The notes: generated by a model not told the origin, from the sequence alone. A stretch of 64,000 nt of DNA from Thalassobacillus devorans MSP14 (GCF_000496835.1 NZ_KI543238.1:263984-327983), one strand, 5' to 3'; positions 16,585 to 24,836 are shown, counted from the stretch's first letter. A program made the numbers and translations.

Positions 16585-17919
16585 ATGCAGGATAAAAAAA
16601 TAATAGGGAATCCGCTGGCGCTGATTCCGTTTGGAATATTCATCTTATTATTTATAGGTTCAGGAGTGGTCACGGGGGACTTTTACAAAATGCCTGTCCT
16701 TGTCGCTATTTTCGTTGCTATTTTAACTGCATTGTTTATGAATCGAAAAGAAAGTTTTCAAACGAAAGTGATGCAGCTTGCCGAAGGAGGCGGACATCCG
16801 AATATCATCCTGATGGTGATCATTTTCTTGTTAGCGGGTGCGTTCGCTTCTGTCGCAGAAGGGATGGGAGCAGTTGAGTCGACGGTCAACCTCGGATTGA
16901 CATTCCTCCCACAGAGTTTGCTTGTCGTCGGGCTGTTCGTCATTGGCTGTTTCATCTCGATTTCCATGGGGACATCTGTCGGAACGATCGTTGCCCTGGC
17001 TCCGATTGCCCTTGGAGTTGCTGAGCAGACAGGAATCCCGGTCGCTCTCGTAATGGGCGCGGTTATCAGCGGTGCTATTTTCGGTGACAACCTGTCAATC
17101 ATTTCTGATACGACAATTGCCGCTGTTCGCACACAGGGTACTAAGATGAAGGACAAGTTTAAAGCCAACTTATTCATCGTCCTTCCGGCGGCTGTCCTGA
17201 CAGCAGTAGTTTTTGGTGTGTTGAGTTCTGGTATTGGAGGATCTTTAGATGAAAGCCATCCATTTAACCTCATAAAAGTATTGCCGTACCTGGCCGTACT
17301 AGGTTTTGCGATAGCTGGGATCAATGTTATCTTTGTACTGATCGGCGGGATTATTTTTGCCGGGATTGTCGGTCTTGCTTTTGGAGATTTTGCCCTGATG
17401 GAGTTTGTTACGTTGATCAGTGAAGGCTTTACAGGCATGCAGGAGCTGACGATGCTCGTCATCTTGCTTGGTGGATTAGTAGAACTGATTCGCCGGAATG
17501 GCGGTATTGAGTATTTGTTGGAAAGTATAACGAAGCGGATTAATAGCAATAAAGGCGGTGAATCAGGAATTGCCGGGCTGGTCACAGCGGTCAATCTGGC
17601 AACAGCCAACAACACGATTTCAATCATTACTGCTGGTCCGCTGGCAAAGCAGATTTCAGAGCGGTTTGCCATTGACAACCGGAGGTCAGCCAGTCTTCTT
17701 GATATCTTTTCCAGTGCTGTTCAGGGATTGATTCCTTATGGCGCACAGATACTGGCAGCTGCCGGGGTGGCGAAGATTTCTCCAGTGGAAATCGTCCCTT
17801 ATAGTTTTTACCCGATGCTGCTTGCGGTATCAGGGATTCTAGCCATCATATTCCGGTTTCCGAAGTTCACCCGGACACCGGTGGAAAAAAGAAAAAAAGC
17901 AGATGTGACTTCTTCATAA
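16585..17919 (+). CDS. metT: NhaC-family carrier under S-box control, probable methionine transporter MetT
   Basis: This 444-residue polytopic protein of the NhaC/ion transporter superfamily has about 11 helices, with GTSVGTIVALAPIA, the GAIFGDNLSIISDTTIAA motif, and the TANNTISIITAGPLA motif. NhaC proteins usually exchange sodium and protons. The SAM riboswitch directly upstream points instead to the MetT group, which comparative genomics predicted to be methionine transporters. ATG 16585 follows CTGGAGGG; the frame opens earlier at 16552. Substrate is inferred from regulation, and malate/lactate or Na+/H+ exchange remains possible. Confidence 0.8.
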   Translation: MQDKKIIGNPLALIPFGIFILLFIGSGVVTGDFYKMPVLVAIFVAILTALFMNRKESFQTKVMQLAEGGGHPNIILMVIIFLLAGAFASVAEGMGAVESTVNLGLTFLPQSLLVVGLFVIGCFISISMGTSVGTIVALAPIALGVAEQTGIPVALVMGAVISGAIFGDNLSIISDTTIAAVRTQGTKMKDKFKANLFIVLPAAVLTAVVFGVLSSGIGGSLDESHPFNLIKVLPYLAVLGFAIAGINVIFVLIGGIIFAGIVGLAFGDFALMEFVTLISEGFTGMQELTMLVILLGGLVELIRRNGGIEYLLESITKRINSNKGGESGIAGLVTAVNLATANNTISIITAGPLAKQISERFAIDNRRSASLLDIFSSAVQGLIPYGAQILAAAGVAKISPVEIVPYSFYPMLLAVSGILAIIFRFPKFTRTPVEKRKKADVTSS

Positions 17920-17923
17920 CAGG

Positions 17924-17953
17924 CAGGCTCCGTTAGTGCGGAGCCTGTTTTTT
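17924..17953 (+). terminator. Intrinsic terminator after the metT-like gene
   Basis: CAGGCTCCG-TTAGTG-CGGAGCCTG with a T6 tail. Confidence 0.85.
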
Positions 17954-17954
17954 A

Positions 17955-18016
17955 TCACGACGAGGCTTGTCTTAGGCTTGTCGGGGTGAACAAAGCTCTT
18001 GCGCTTTTGTTCTATG
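17955..18016. repeat. GCTTGTCGG/GCGCTTTTGTTC intergenic element, short copy
   Basis: A non-coding stretch with GGCTTGTCGGGGTGAACAAA followed by CTTGCGCTTTTGTTC. Its two ends are found separated at 48183-48195 and 48390-48403 in this window, so this looks like an uninterrupted version of that element. Family identity is by pattern only. Confidence 0.4.
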
Positions 18017-18041
18017 AATAAAGTATTGTTTTAATTTTCTG

Positions 18042-18059
18042 TTTTTGAAATAATTGGTA
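18042..18059. promoter_or_regulatory. Shared 18-base motif, copy 1 (upstream of VOC gene)
   Basis: TTTTTGAAATAATTGGTA recurs with one mismatch at 21022-21039. The two copies flank the VOC-AraC-MFS block, 111 bases before the VOC start and 122 bases before the MFS start on the other strand. It may be an operator for the AraC regulator. Confidence 0.35.
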
Positions 18060-18169
18060 GGGTAGAGTTGATGGAAATGGAACAATACAGTCCTCCACCT
18101 GGTTTTGGCTGTATTTCCTAAATGTCATGGCATAAAAGAAAAATGAAAATAAGGAGAGGGGGTTAAGCA

Positions 18170-18844
18170 TTGGATATTAGGAAAGTGGTGTTACAAACGA
18201 CGAAGTTGAAAGAAATGCAAGAATTCTATGTCAGTCGTCTTGGTTTTCGTTTGTTACATGAGGCTGCTGACCATTTTCGTATTGCGGTCGGTGCCAGTGA
18301 ATTAGAGTTTACCTCAGAAAAAATTGAAGGTAACCCATATTATCATTTTGCATTTAATATACCTGCTAACAAATTTAACGAAGCAAAATTATGGATGAAA
18401 GAGAAGGTTCGTTTGAATGTGGAAGATGGAGAAGATGACGTATATTTTTCTCACATGGATGCCTATGCCTTTTATTTCTATGATCCTTCCGGAAATATAG
18501 TGGAATTCATATCACGTTCTACATCGAAAGAAAGGATGGAACCTTTTTCGGCAGCAAGTATTTTGAACATCAGTGAAATGAGTTTAACAGTAAATGATGC
18601 GATAACTGCCGGGGGAAAGCTTAGGGATATTGGGATTAAGGAACGCGACAATGAGTCCATAAGTTCCACCTCCCTTAATTTTATGGGAGATAGAGAATCA
18701 GGAGTCTTTCTTCTATTAGTGCAGCCAGGGAGAAAGTGGTTTTTCTCAGATAAAGTATCTGCTATTTTTCCTATAGAAATAACACTTCAAAACAATATGA
18801 AAGTCTGTATTAACAGAGATAATAAATTAGCTATAAATTCATAG
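18170..18844 (+). CDS. VOC-superfamily (glyoxalase/dioxygenase-fold) protein
   Basis: The 224-residue protein has an N-terminal VOC module (residues 1-120: an MQEFYVSRLGFRLL start and a FYDPSGNIVEFI end, the usual places for the metal ligands) followed by a second, weaker module (about 130-205). Such proteins bind a metal and act as lyases, dioxygenases or drug-binding proteins. It starts at TTG 18170 with AAGGAGAGG upstream. It precedes an AraC regulator and a convergent MFS exporter, so a role in detoxifying or binding a small organic compound is plausible but unproven. Confidence 0.7.
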   Translation: MDIRKVVLQTTKLKEMQEFYVSRLGFRLLHEAADHFRIAVGASELEFTSEKIEGNPYYHFAFNIPANKFNEAKLWMKEKVRLNVEDGEDDVYFSHMDAYAFYFYDPSGNIVEFISRSTSKERMEPFSAASILNISEMSLTVNDAITAGGKLRDIGIKERDNESISSTSLNFMGDRESGVFLLLVQPGRKWFFSDKVSAIFPIEITLQNNMKVCINRDNKLAINS

Positions 18845-18911
18845 TTACACAATGCAAGAGAGTAATATTTTCAGCAAGCGCAATTGGTGATTACATAGTG
18901 GGGGATTATCT

Positions 18912-19727
18912 ATGATATTGGATAACGAGAACGGGTTATTACTCATGCGCCATGATGGTCTGGAAGAGCGGACCTGGAGAAATGATACTTGTTATAAATT
19001 GATATTCTCCTATTTTGGAAAAGGGGCGTATCAGACACACAGTGGCGATCTGTCCATCGAAAAGGACGAGTTCTTCATTTTCAATCCAGAGGTAGATCAT
19101 AAACAACTGAGTGTTACTCAGGAAAAGTTCCTTGTGGAAATCCAGCCATCATTGCTCAGGGAGGCAGCCGAACGGATGGGGATTCAACAAGTGGAACCTG
19201 AGTTTGCTTTGATTTCTTACAAGCATCCTCAGGTTCGCCAGTGGGTGTCATTTATTCGTGACTTTCTTTCCCTTCAATATGAACCCTCAGGTTCGACATC
19301 TAGTCAGTTTTTTCTAGATAATAGTCTGACCCAACTCACCATTTTGATGCTTCAATTTGGTCCAGGATCCCATATGAATACGTTTCCTGCAATCAAATGT
19401 GAAGCAAATATCAACCTGGTGCTAACTGCCCTCCGTGAAAGTTATAGGGAAGACTGGACATTAGATCAGATGGCAATGGTAGCGAGAATGAATAAGTACC
19501 AATTTGCACACATGTTCAAGTCAGAGCTTGGGGTCTCTCCTTATTCCTGGCTACAATTATATCGGTTGTTTCGCAGTCAGCAGTCCCTTTTGTATACCAA
19601 TGAATCGATTCTTTCTATTGCTCTTCAGCACGGTTTTAAAAGTGTTTCTTCCTACAACCAGCTATTTAAGAAAGTGTACCGTAAAACGCCGGGTGAATTT
19701 CGAAGTTTTAATGGCCTTAAAAAGTAA
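18912..19727 (+). CDS. AraC-family transcriptional regulator
   Basis: This 271-residue protein has an N-terminal cupin-like sensing domain (about residues 1-130, including FIFNPEVDHKQ) and a C-terminal double helix-turn-helix (about 170-268), with DWTLDQMAMVARMNKYQFAH in the first and SILSIALQHGFKSVSSYNQL plus the family-typical KTPGEFR in the second. Its 3' end overlaps the convergent MFS gene by 66 bases. Likely targets are the VOC gene and the MFS gene, which share an 18-base upstream motif. Confidence 0.85.
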   Translation: MILDNENGLLLMRHDGLEERTWRNDTCYKLIFSYFGKGAYQTHSGDLSIEKDEFFIFNPEVDHKQLSVTQEKFLVEIQPSLLREAAERMGIQQVEPEFALISYKHPQVRQWVSFIRDFLSLQYEPSGSTSSQFFLDNSLTQLTILMLQFGPGSHMNTFPAIKCEANINLVLTALRESYREDWTLDQMAMVARMNKYQFAHMFKSELGVSPYSWLQLYRLFRSQQSLLYTNESILSIALQHGFKSVSSYNQLFKKVYRKTPGEFRSFNGLKK

Positions 19728-20900
19728 TGCACCGGTACTACTAATAATGATGAATAAGCCACTGGATATCATTAATACTTTTATTGGAATAATTAAAACT
19801 AAGAGACCATAAAGCCCTAAGGAAACCGTGTTGGAAAAGTACAAGAGCACAGCATTAGAGCTGAAGGCCCGGCCCAATTTTTCCTCGGGAACGAATGTCT
19901 GCAATAGATAAACACGTGCCAGCCCTGCAATTGGAAGTCCTACCCCTACGAGTGCAGCTCCGATAAAGAAATGTGGCATGTCATACAGAAGACCATAATA
20001 TAAAACCCCCGCCCCCCATATCAACGCCCCGATCAAGTAGTGACGCAGCGTCATTTTTTTAATGAAATAAGGCAGCAGGAGATTTGTAATGATGACTACT
20101 CCTCCAAATACCCCTTGCAACATGCTGTAGAGTTCCTCGCTTTGTGAACTCATTTCGGTCAGTGCAAGCAACATGCCTACTTGCCACACCCATGTATTGA
20201 AAAAGACAGTGATAAAAGTGAACAGAAATAATTTCCGGATCGTACGGTGTGCTTTTACCCATTCAGCAAATTCTGCAATTGCAACAAACACGGCCTTGAA
20301 TGATTTGGTGGCAGTGTTTTTTGGTTCTTTTAAATCGACCTGATATATAAAAAGGGCACTGATGGCATAGGTGATAGCATCCACGGTAAAAAAGTGTACG
20401 ACGCCAAAGCAGTTTAATAGCCATACGGATAAAACAGGACTGAGTACTGTCACACCACGTGTCAGTGTATCATTCATGCTATTTGCAGCTGTCCGTTCTC
20501 GTTCTCCTGTTATGGCAGGTAAAATCGAGCGATGAGCCGGGTTGAAGAAACAGCCGATGCTCTGGATGAAAAAACTTACAATCAGCAAGTAAATATAGGT
20601 AAGCATGTCAAAGTAGTAAAGCAAAACAATGGACGAAATTAACGGAATGCGGGCAATATCCAAGTAGATTAACCATTTCTTTTTTGGCAGCCAGTCTGCC
20701 ATAACTCCCCCAATCAAACCGAATAGTAAATAGGGGATAGTCTCAGCCATCGCCATCCCTGTTGTATGGAGGCTTGACCCGGTGAGGTCATAAGCTAAAA
20801 ACAAGAAAGCCATTCCAGATAGGGTGTCGCCCAGACGGGATATGCCTCCAGCTAATAAATAAAATCGGATATCTTTATTTTTCCAGATTGTTTTATACAA
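19662..20900 (-). CDS. MFS transporter (MFS_3/drug-efflux-like)
   Basis: This 412-residue protein has 12 predicted helices. The cytoplasmic loop after helix 2 (GVMADWLPKKKW) and the N-terminal GISRLGDTLSGMAF are typical of the MefA/enterobactin-exporter-like MFS group. TTG 20900 follows GTGAGGTG and is preferred; the frame continues to 20975 but the added residues are not helix-forming. It converges on and overlaps the AraC gene by 66 bases, so mutual antisense transcription is likely. Efflux of a toxic or secreted compound is a reasonable guess; the substrate is unknown. Confidence 0.8.
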   Translation of the reverse strand: MYKTIWKNKDIRFYLLAGGISRLGDTLSGMAFLFLAYDLTGSSLHTTGMAMAETIPYLLFGLIGGVMADWLPKKKWLIYLDIARIPLISSIVLLYYFDMLTYIYLLIVSFFIQSIGCFFNPAHRSILPAITGERERTAANSMNDTLTRGVTVLSPVLSVWLLNCFGVVHFFTVDAITYAISALFIYQVDLKEPKNTATKSFKAVFVAIAEFAEWVKAHRTIRKLFLFTFITVFFNTWVWQVGMLLALTEMSSQSEELYSMLQGVFGGVVIITNLLLPYFIKKMTLRHYLIGALIWGAGVLYYGLLYDMPHFFIGAALVGVGLPIAGLARVYLLQTFVPEEKLGRAFSSNAVLLYFSNTVSLGLYGLLVLIIPIKVLMISSGLFIIISSTGALLFKAIKTSKFTRRFTVHFLK

Positions 20901-21021
20901 AGTAATCACCTCACTTACCAGTTTAAAAGTAAGAGAGGCGGCTTTCTTTCTATTTATTGCTGGAATGTCGAACAATTTTCTTGTTGTTCAATATAAAATT
21001 AAATATTGAGTTTCTTTCTAA

Positions 21022-21039
21022 TTTTTGAAATAATCGGTA
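21022..21039. promoter_or_regulatory. Shared 18-base motif, copy 2
   Basis: TTTTTGAAATAATCGGTA, one base different from 18042-18059. It lies upstream of both the leftward MFS gene and the rightward gene at 21154. Confidence 0.35.
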
Positions 21040-21153
21040 TTAAAAAACGGCATCTGTTTTAAAATTGAGAAGGTGTGAAAGATTACAGACAAGATAAAAT
21101 CTTATTTCAAGTGATTTAGTAAGAAATGATAATTATCTAAAAGGAGGAGCTAA

Positions 21154-21615
21154 ATGAATAAAAAAAGGCTGATGTTATACGGTCTTATCGCAAGTTTATT
21201 GATTTCAAGTGGGTTCGTATACTATAAAATCACCGATGATACATACGAAGGGATGAGCATTATTCCAGAACAACACAAAGATATTCCGGTATATCAAGGA
21301 TTAAAACCTACAAAAAGTAATTATGTGAGCCTGGGAAATCAATGGACTGAAATCTACAATTTTTACTTGAAAGAACTTCCTGAGCTGGGATGGGAAGTTG
21401 AACATGCTGATTCAGCGCTTGACGACAACAATAGTAAAAATGATTGGTCGGGCTTCCACTCACGGTGGAGAAAAGAAGGTTTCGATGGAGAATTATGGAT
21501 TTCGGCAAGTTATAGCCAATTTGAAAATTACACGGAAGTGACCTTCGATAAAACGCCTCTCCGTGACTCAATCGCTTCGACAGAAGAAGCGAAAACACGG
21601 GATCGATCTGATTAA
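21154..21615 (+). CDS. Membrane-anchored hypothetical protein
   Basis: This 153-residue protein has an N-terminal KKR charge cluster and one hydrophobic helix (residues 6-26) with no clear cleavage site, then a polar extracytoplasmic domain. It has YQGLKPTKSNYVSLGNQWTEIYNFY in its middle part and a WRKEGFDGELWISASY stretch, reminiscent of small beta-sheet domains. AAAGGAGG precedes ATG 21154. No family is recognised with confidence. Confidence 0.7.
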   Translation: MNKKRLMLYGLIASLLISSGFVYYKITDDTYEGMSIIPEQHKDIPVYQGLKPTKSNYVSLGNQWTEIYNFYLKELPELGWEVEHADSALDDNNSKNDWSGFHSRWRKEGFDGELWISASYSQFENYTEVTFDKTPLRDSIASTEEAKTRDRSD

Positions 21616-21704
21616 CAGAGGATTGAACCCATTTCCTTAATGGCTGAAGGAAGGTGTGAAAAGTTAAACAGGAAGAAAACCATCCGATTCTTGATGACTC
21701 TTAT

Positions 21705-21872
21705 GTGAGTACCCCTGAGATTACATGGGCTAACATTCTATCTGTGACAATATTTTTCCTGAGTCCGTATGTCTTTGATTTGCATTTTCTGCAGGTTGTT
21801 GCATTAGCCTATGTTCCATTTTTATTGAAACATATTTATGAAAGGAAAAAAATGAAAGATGATATTAGGTGA
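21705..21872 (+). CDS. Small membrane protein, start codon uncertain
   Basis: A 55-residue frame from GTG 21705 encodes two hydrophobic segments (WANILSVTIFFLSPYVF and a second ending FLLKHIYE) and a basic tail. The frame extends upstream in coding-like sequence to 21663, where a good GAAGGAAGG site points at a GTT codon rather than a legal start. Either GTG 21705 is used, or the original start has been lost by mutation. The overlap of a strong ribosome site with a missing start codon is the odd feature. Confidence 0.4.
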   Translation: MSTPEITWANILSVTIFFLSPYVFDLHFLQVVALAYVPFLLKHIYERKKMKDDIR

Positions 21873-21938
21873 TGGCATTAGCATCACTGTGCCTTTGCTC
21901 CTATGGTTTTTTCAATATACATAGTATTCATCAGAAAG

Positions 21939-22043
21939 TTAAAGAAGAAGTTTTATCAGGCCACCGATCAGCAAAATAATCGAGCCTGCTAAAAGGGCTA
22001 TTTTTGTCGGCCGATTAGCTTTATGAAATATACGAGGAAACAT
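21939..22043 (-). CDS. 34-residue single-helix membrane peptide
   Basis: ATG 22043 is preceded by GGGAGGTG. The peptide has a basic N-terminus (RIFHKANRPTK) and one hydrophobic helix (about residues 16-34) running to the C-terminus. The frame extends further upstream, but this start has by far the best ribosome site. Function is unknown. Confidence 0.5.
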   Translation of the reverse strand: MFPRIFHKANRPTKIALLAGSIILLIGGLIKLLL

Positions 22044-22118
22044 TCCCAACACCTCCCTTATTTTTATTGAGCTTATTGTATATATACGGATGAGATATTT
22101 GAAAAGCTTCAATAATTT

Positions 22119-22147
22119 AAAAAAATACACCCAGGGAGCAGGGTGTA
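22119..22147 (-). terminator. Intrinsic terminator after the SET-domain gene
   Basis: On the minus strand TACACCC and GGGTGTA pair across an 8-base loop, followed by T7, 5 bases after the SET gene stop. Confidence 0.75.
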
Positions 22148-22151
22148 ATCT

Positions 22152-22547
22152 TCATTCTTCATTTTCTTCAGATTCTTCATTGAACCACAGCGGGGAATCG
22201 TTATCCGCTTCTCCGTTATAGTTGATGAAGATTTCTTCGCCTGCCTTTATATCTCTGAAAGCGTAGAAATCGAACGAGTCATTGTCAAAGTTAATTTCAT
22301 AAATCGCGTTCGGCTGGTAGGAATGATTAAACATCATCCCGTAGCCTAACAGAAATGCTGTGTGGTTTTTTCCATACTCGAAAGCATAATCGGCCAGGTA
22401 CGTTTTTTCAATATGCTCATGTTCTTCGTTAGGATAGGGAAGTACTGGTGCCTGATGGATCAGTTCACCCTCCGCTATATCCTGGGTAGCGAATACGCCT
22501 TTATCCAGTGCATCATCAGAAATGGTAGATGTTTTTACTTCAATCAA
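22152..22547 (-). CDS. SET-domain protein
   Basis: This 131-residue protein is almost entirely a SET domain: the KGVFATQDIAEGELI start, the MFNHSYQPNA motif (equivalent to NHS of protein lysine methyltransferases) and GEEIFINYNGE at the end with the active-site Tyr. The post-SET cysteines are absent and the C-terminus is acidic. It starts at TTG 22547 after a weak GGTGAA site. Such short bacterial SET proteins are common in Bacillaceae; the methylation target is unknown. Confidence 0.8.
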   Translation of the reverse strand: MIEVKTSTISDDALDKGVFATQDIAEGELIHQAPVLPYPNEEHEHIEKTYLADYAFEYGKNHTAFLLGYGMMFNHSYQPNAIYEINFDNDSFDFYAFRDIKAGEEIFINYNGEADNDSPLWFNEESEENEE

Positions 22548-22744
22548 AATTTCACCGTCGCCTTCTTTGTATTCTTAATGTTTGACTTTCCCCAGTCTGA
22601 CAGGTAGTGTGCGAGAATGCAATCCAAATACGCCAAGGTTGTATCTTGTCCCCATCAATTAGTGAATAAAGTGTATGACTAGTGTTCCATTTGAATAACA
22701 ATATTATGTTATAAAGAAAAACAAAGGGGATAAGGACATGGGTG

Positions 22745-22787
22745 AAAAAATAAAAAGTGATGGGACCGGAGACGATTCCATCACTTT
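22745..22787 (-). terminator. Intrinsic terminator after dapA
   Basis: AAAGTGATGG/CCATCACTTT stem with a T-rich tail on the minus strand, 7 bases beyond the dapA stop. Confidence 0.8.
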
Positions 22788-22794
22788 ATGTTTT

Positions 22795-23682
22795 TCATCC
22801 GGCAGCTGTAAATTTATAGGCTGGCAGGTTTTTCTTCAATGCATTTATTTCTTCGCTGTTCAGCGGAACCATCGGCAGTCGTACATCACCAACAGGGACA
22901 CCCATTAAATTCAAGGCTGCTTTTACCGGTGATGGACTTGGTTGTGCAAACAGTGCTTTCATTACTGGAAGGATTTCCTGATGAATGGCTGCTGCGCGTT
23001 TTACATCACCGTAATTGTAGCTGTTGACCATTTCCTGCATTTCATTTCCAAGAATATGAGCGGATACAGATACAATCCCTGTGCCGCCGATTGCCAGTAC
23101 CGGAAGGGTCAATCCATCGTCACCACTGTACAAAGTGAAATCCTCAGGAGTTTTCGTGATGATTTCTGTCATTGCGTCCAGATCCCCGCTCGCTTCTTTG
23201 ACAGAAACGATGTTGTCAATTTCAGATAATCGGATGATTGTTTCCGGTGCGATGTTCGCAGCGCTTCGTCCTGGAATATTGTACAGCATCACTGGCAATG
23301 AGGTTGCTTCCGCTACTGCTTTGTAATGCTGGTACAACCCTTCCTGTGAAGGCTTGTTGTAATATGGCGTGGTAAGCATAATCGCATCGACGCCCGTCTG
23401 TTCTGCCTGTCTTGTCAACTCGATCGATGCTCGTGTATTATTCGAACCGGTTCCAGCAACTACGGCTGCTCTTCCGTCTGCAACTTGTGCGACGAAGCGA
23501 AACAATTCAAGTTTTTCTGCGTCGGTCAAAGTAGGGGATTCACCTGTTGTCCCCGCTACCACTAATCCGTCCGACCCGTTAGCGATTAAGTAATTGACTA
23601 ATGTACGTGCAGCATTGAAATCGATCTCACCATTCTGGTCAAATGGGGTAACCATTGCGGTTAACACTTGCCCGAAATTCAT
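22795..23682 (-). CDS. dapA: 4-hydroxy-tetrahydrodipicolinate synthase
   Basis: This 295-residue TIM-barrel enzyme condenses pyruvate with aspartate semialdehyde in lysine and dipicolinate synthesis. It has the GTTGESPTLT phosphate-like loop, Tyr in the MLYNIPGRS motif and the Schiff-base Lys in IVSVKEASGD. It is monocistronic and sits behind a lysine riboswitch, so it is tuned by lysine rather than placed in the usual asd-dapG-dapA operon. AAAGGGTG precedes the start. Confidence 0.95.
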   Translation of the reverse strand: MNFGQVLTAMVTPFDQNGEIDFNAARTLVNYLIANGSDGLVVAGTTGESPTLTDAEKLELFRFVAQVADGRAAVVAGTGSNNTRASIELTRQAEQTGVDAIMLTTPYYNKPSQEGLYQHYKAVAEATSLPVMLYNIPGRSAANIAPETIIRLSEIDNIVSVKEASGDLDAMTEIITKTPEDFTLYSGDDGLTLPVLAIGGTGIVSVSAHILGNEMQEMVNSYNYGDVKRAAAIHQEILPVMKALFAQPSPSPVKAALNLMGVPVGDVRLPMVPLNSEEINALKKNLPAYKFTAAG

Positions 23683-23753
23683 GGCATTTCACACCCTTTT
23701 GGAAAAATTTTAAATAAGAGGCGTTTTATAGAGCCATTCCCATTTATCGCATT

Positions 23754-23784
23754 AAAAAAACAACAACGAGGGTTCGCTGTTGCA
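23754..23784 (-). terminator. Lysine riboswitch terminator
   Basis: On the minus strand CAACAGCGA...TCGTTGTTG pairs and is followed by T7, about 70 bases before dapA. Confidence 0.85.
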
Positions 23785-23814
23785 GTAGAAACGACATTGG
23801 ATGCGTTTCATTGC

Positions 23815-23990
23815 GTAAGATAGCCCTCCATATAGTCGCCTATATGACAGTCCTGTATTTATTCAATAGCAGAACCAACTTTGAGAACATGAGTTTCTCT
23901 CCGCTTCGGCGAATTCCCCTTTCCACAATTTTCACTGGACCTCATGATCCTCCTATTGTGTACTGATGGTTTTCGCACCTCTATCCCGCT
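23815..23990 (-). ncRNA. Lysine (L-box) riboswitch upstream of dapA
   Basis: Read on the minus strand the leader has the L-box elements in order: GGGATAGAGGTGCGAA, CATCAGTA, GAAAGGGGAATTCGCCGAAGC, a GGTTCTGC stem, TTGAATAAATACAGGACTGTCA, and GGAGGGCTATC closing P1. This matches the Bacillus lysC leader closely. Lysine binding should favour the terminator and lower dapA expression. Confidence 0.95.
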
Positions 23991-24122
23991 TCAAATTATT
24001 GAAGCAAGAAAATATTTAATTGACTGTACTTTAACAAAAATTCAATCTAATTTCAAGGGAAATAAGATGAAAAATTGAGATTACCCTTTTTTCGTTTGGG
24101 GAAATAGGAAAGTAGTGGAAGA

Positions 24123-24199
24123 TGACGCACTGTCACTGGATTTACTGATGACAGGGTGTCATATTTAGGTTAAAATAAAAGGTGAATGACATAATGTCA
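24123..24199. promoter_or_regulatory. Three TGAC-N5-GTCA operator-like palindromes
   Basis: Inverted repeats at 24123-24135, 24149-24161 and 24187-24199 each read TGAC, five variable bases, GTCA. The second overlaps the -35 box and the third lies just after the predicted transcription start, which is the arrangement expected for a repressor acting on the promoter at 24148. Confidence 0.6.
24148..24176 (+). promoter_or_regulatory. Promoter embedded in the triple palindrome
   Basis: ATGACA, 17 bases, TAAAAT; transcription would begin near 24183 and serve the 41-residue gene and probably the gene at 24380. Confidence 0.5.
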
Positions 24200-24218
24200 C
24201 ATAGAGGTGCATAAAAAT

Positions 24219-24344
24219 ATGGAAATTAACCCTGTTTATGTAGAGAAGCTTAGGAAGTTGGCCTTCGATTTACGCGACAAAGGTGTAGATGTGAAAATTT
24301 GTAAAAAACCTATGGTTAAGCAGCTCGTACAAAGGGAAGATTGA
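24219..24344 (+). CDS. 41-residue basic hypothetical protein
   Basis: ATG 24219 follows AGAGGTG by 9 bases. The peptide is charged, with an amphipathic helix (VYVEKLRKLAFDLRDKG) followed by VDVKICKKPMVKQLVQ, a beta-helix-like pattern with one Cys. It is the first gene after the operator-flanked promoter and is followed 35 bases later by the DUF-type gene, so the two may be co-transcribed. Too short for a confident family. Confidence 0.5.
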   Translation: MEINPVYVEKLRKLAFDLRDKGVDVKICKKPMVKQLVQRED

Positions 24345-24379
24345 ATACTAACTTTATTTTTTAGAAAAGGGGAAATCAC

Positions 24380-24829
24380 ATGAATTTTTCCATGACGGAT
24401 ATGCCGAATTCTGTGAAGCGAGAGGTGGAGGAGTTAGAGAAAAAACTGTCACCAGTTACTAAAAAAGCTTCAAAGTATGTATTCTTATCGTTCCCTTTAA
24501 TCGCAATCGCAGCTGTTAATCTCCTGACGTTACTATTCATGGTCCCAGAAGAAGAAGTAAGATTATCAGCCATTGCTATCTATGCACTTGTTGGTGCAGT
24601 GGGGATGGCGTTATCAAAAGAAGCGAAACATAAACAAGAAGAAATCCAAAAGCGGAGCGTTGATTATATAATTGAGCGAATCCGTAAAAGCAATATTGCG
24701 ACAGAGCGAGCCAAAAGGGATTTTACGGATCAGGTAAAATCCCAGCCGATGAATGCCATGAAGCATTTCGTCGCATTTTTAGAAGAAGAAAAAAGACAGG
24801 AAAAATTAAATTTATATAGAGGATATTAG
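24380..24829 (+). CDS. Conserved hypothetical two-helix membrane protein (DUF5392-like)
   Basis: This 149-residue protein has an amphipathic N-terminus, two hydrophobic helices (about residues 34-54 and 62-80) and a long charged C-terminal helix rich in Lys, Glu and Arg that would lie in the cytoplasm. The layout resembles DUF5392 proteins of Bacillus; this is from memory and moderate. GGGGAAA precedes ATG 24380, and a terminator follows. Confidence 0.65.
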   Translation: MNFSMTDMPNSVKREVEELEKKLSPVTKKASKYVFLSFPLIAIAAVNLLTLLFMVPEEEVRLSAIAIYALVGAVGMALSKEAKHKQEEIQKRSVDYIIERIRKSNIATERAKRDFTDQVKSQPMNAMKHFVAFLEEEKRQEKLNLYRGY

Positions 24830-24836
24830 GAAAGCT

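Noticed and set aside
16758-17678. 306-codon leftward open frame opposite the metT-like gene
   Set aside because: It is the antisense shadow of a well-supported membrane protein gene; the translation is Ser/Pro/Thr-rich with no domain and no ribosome site.
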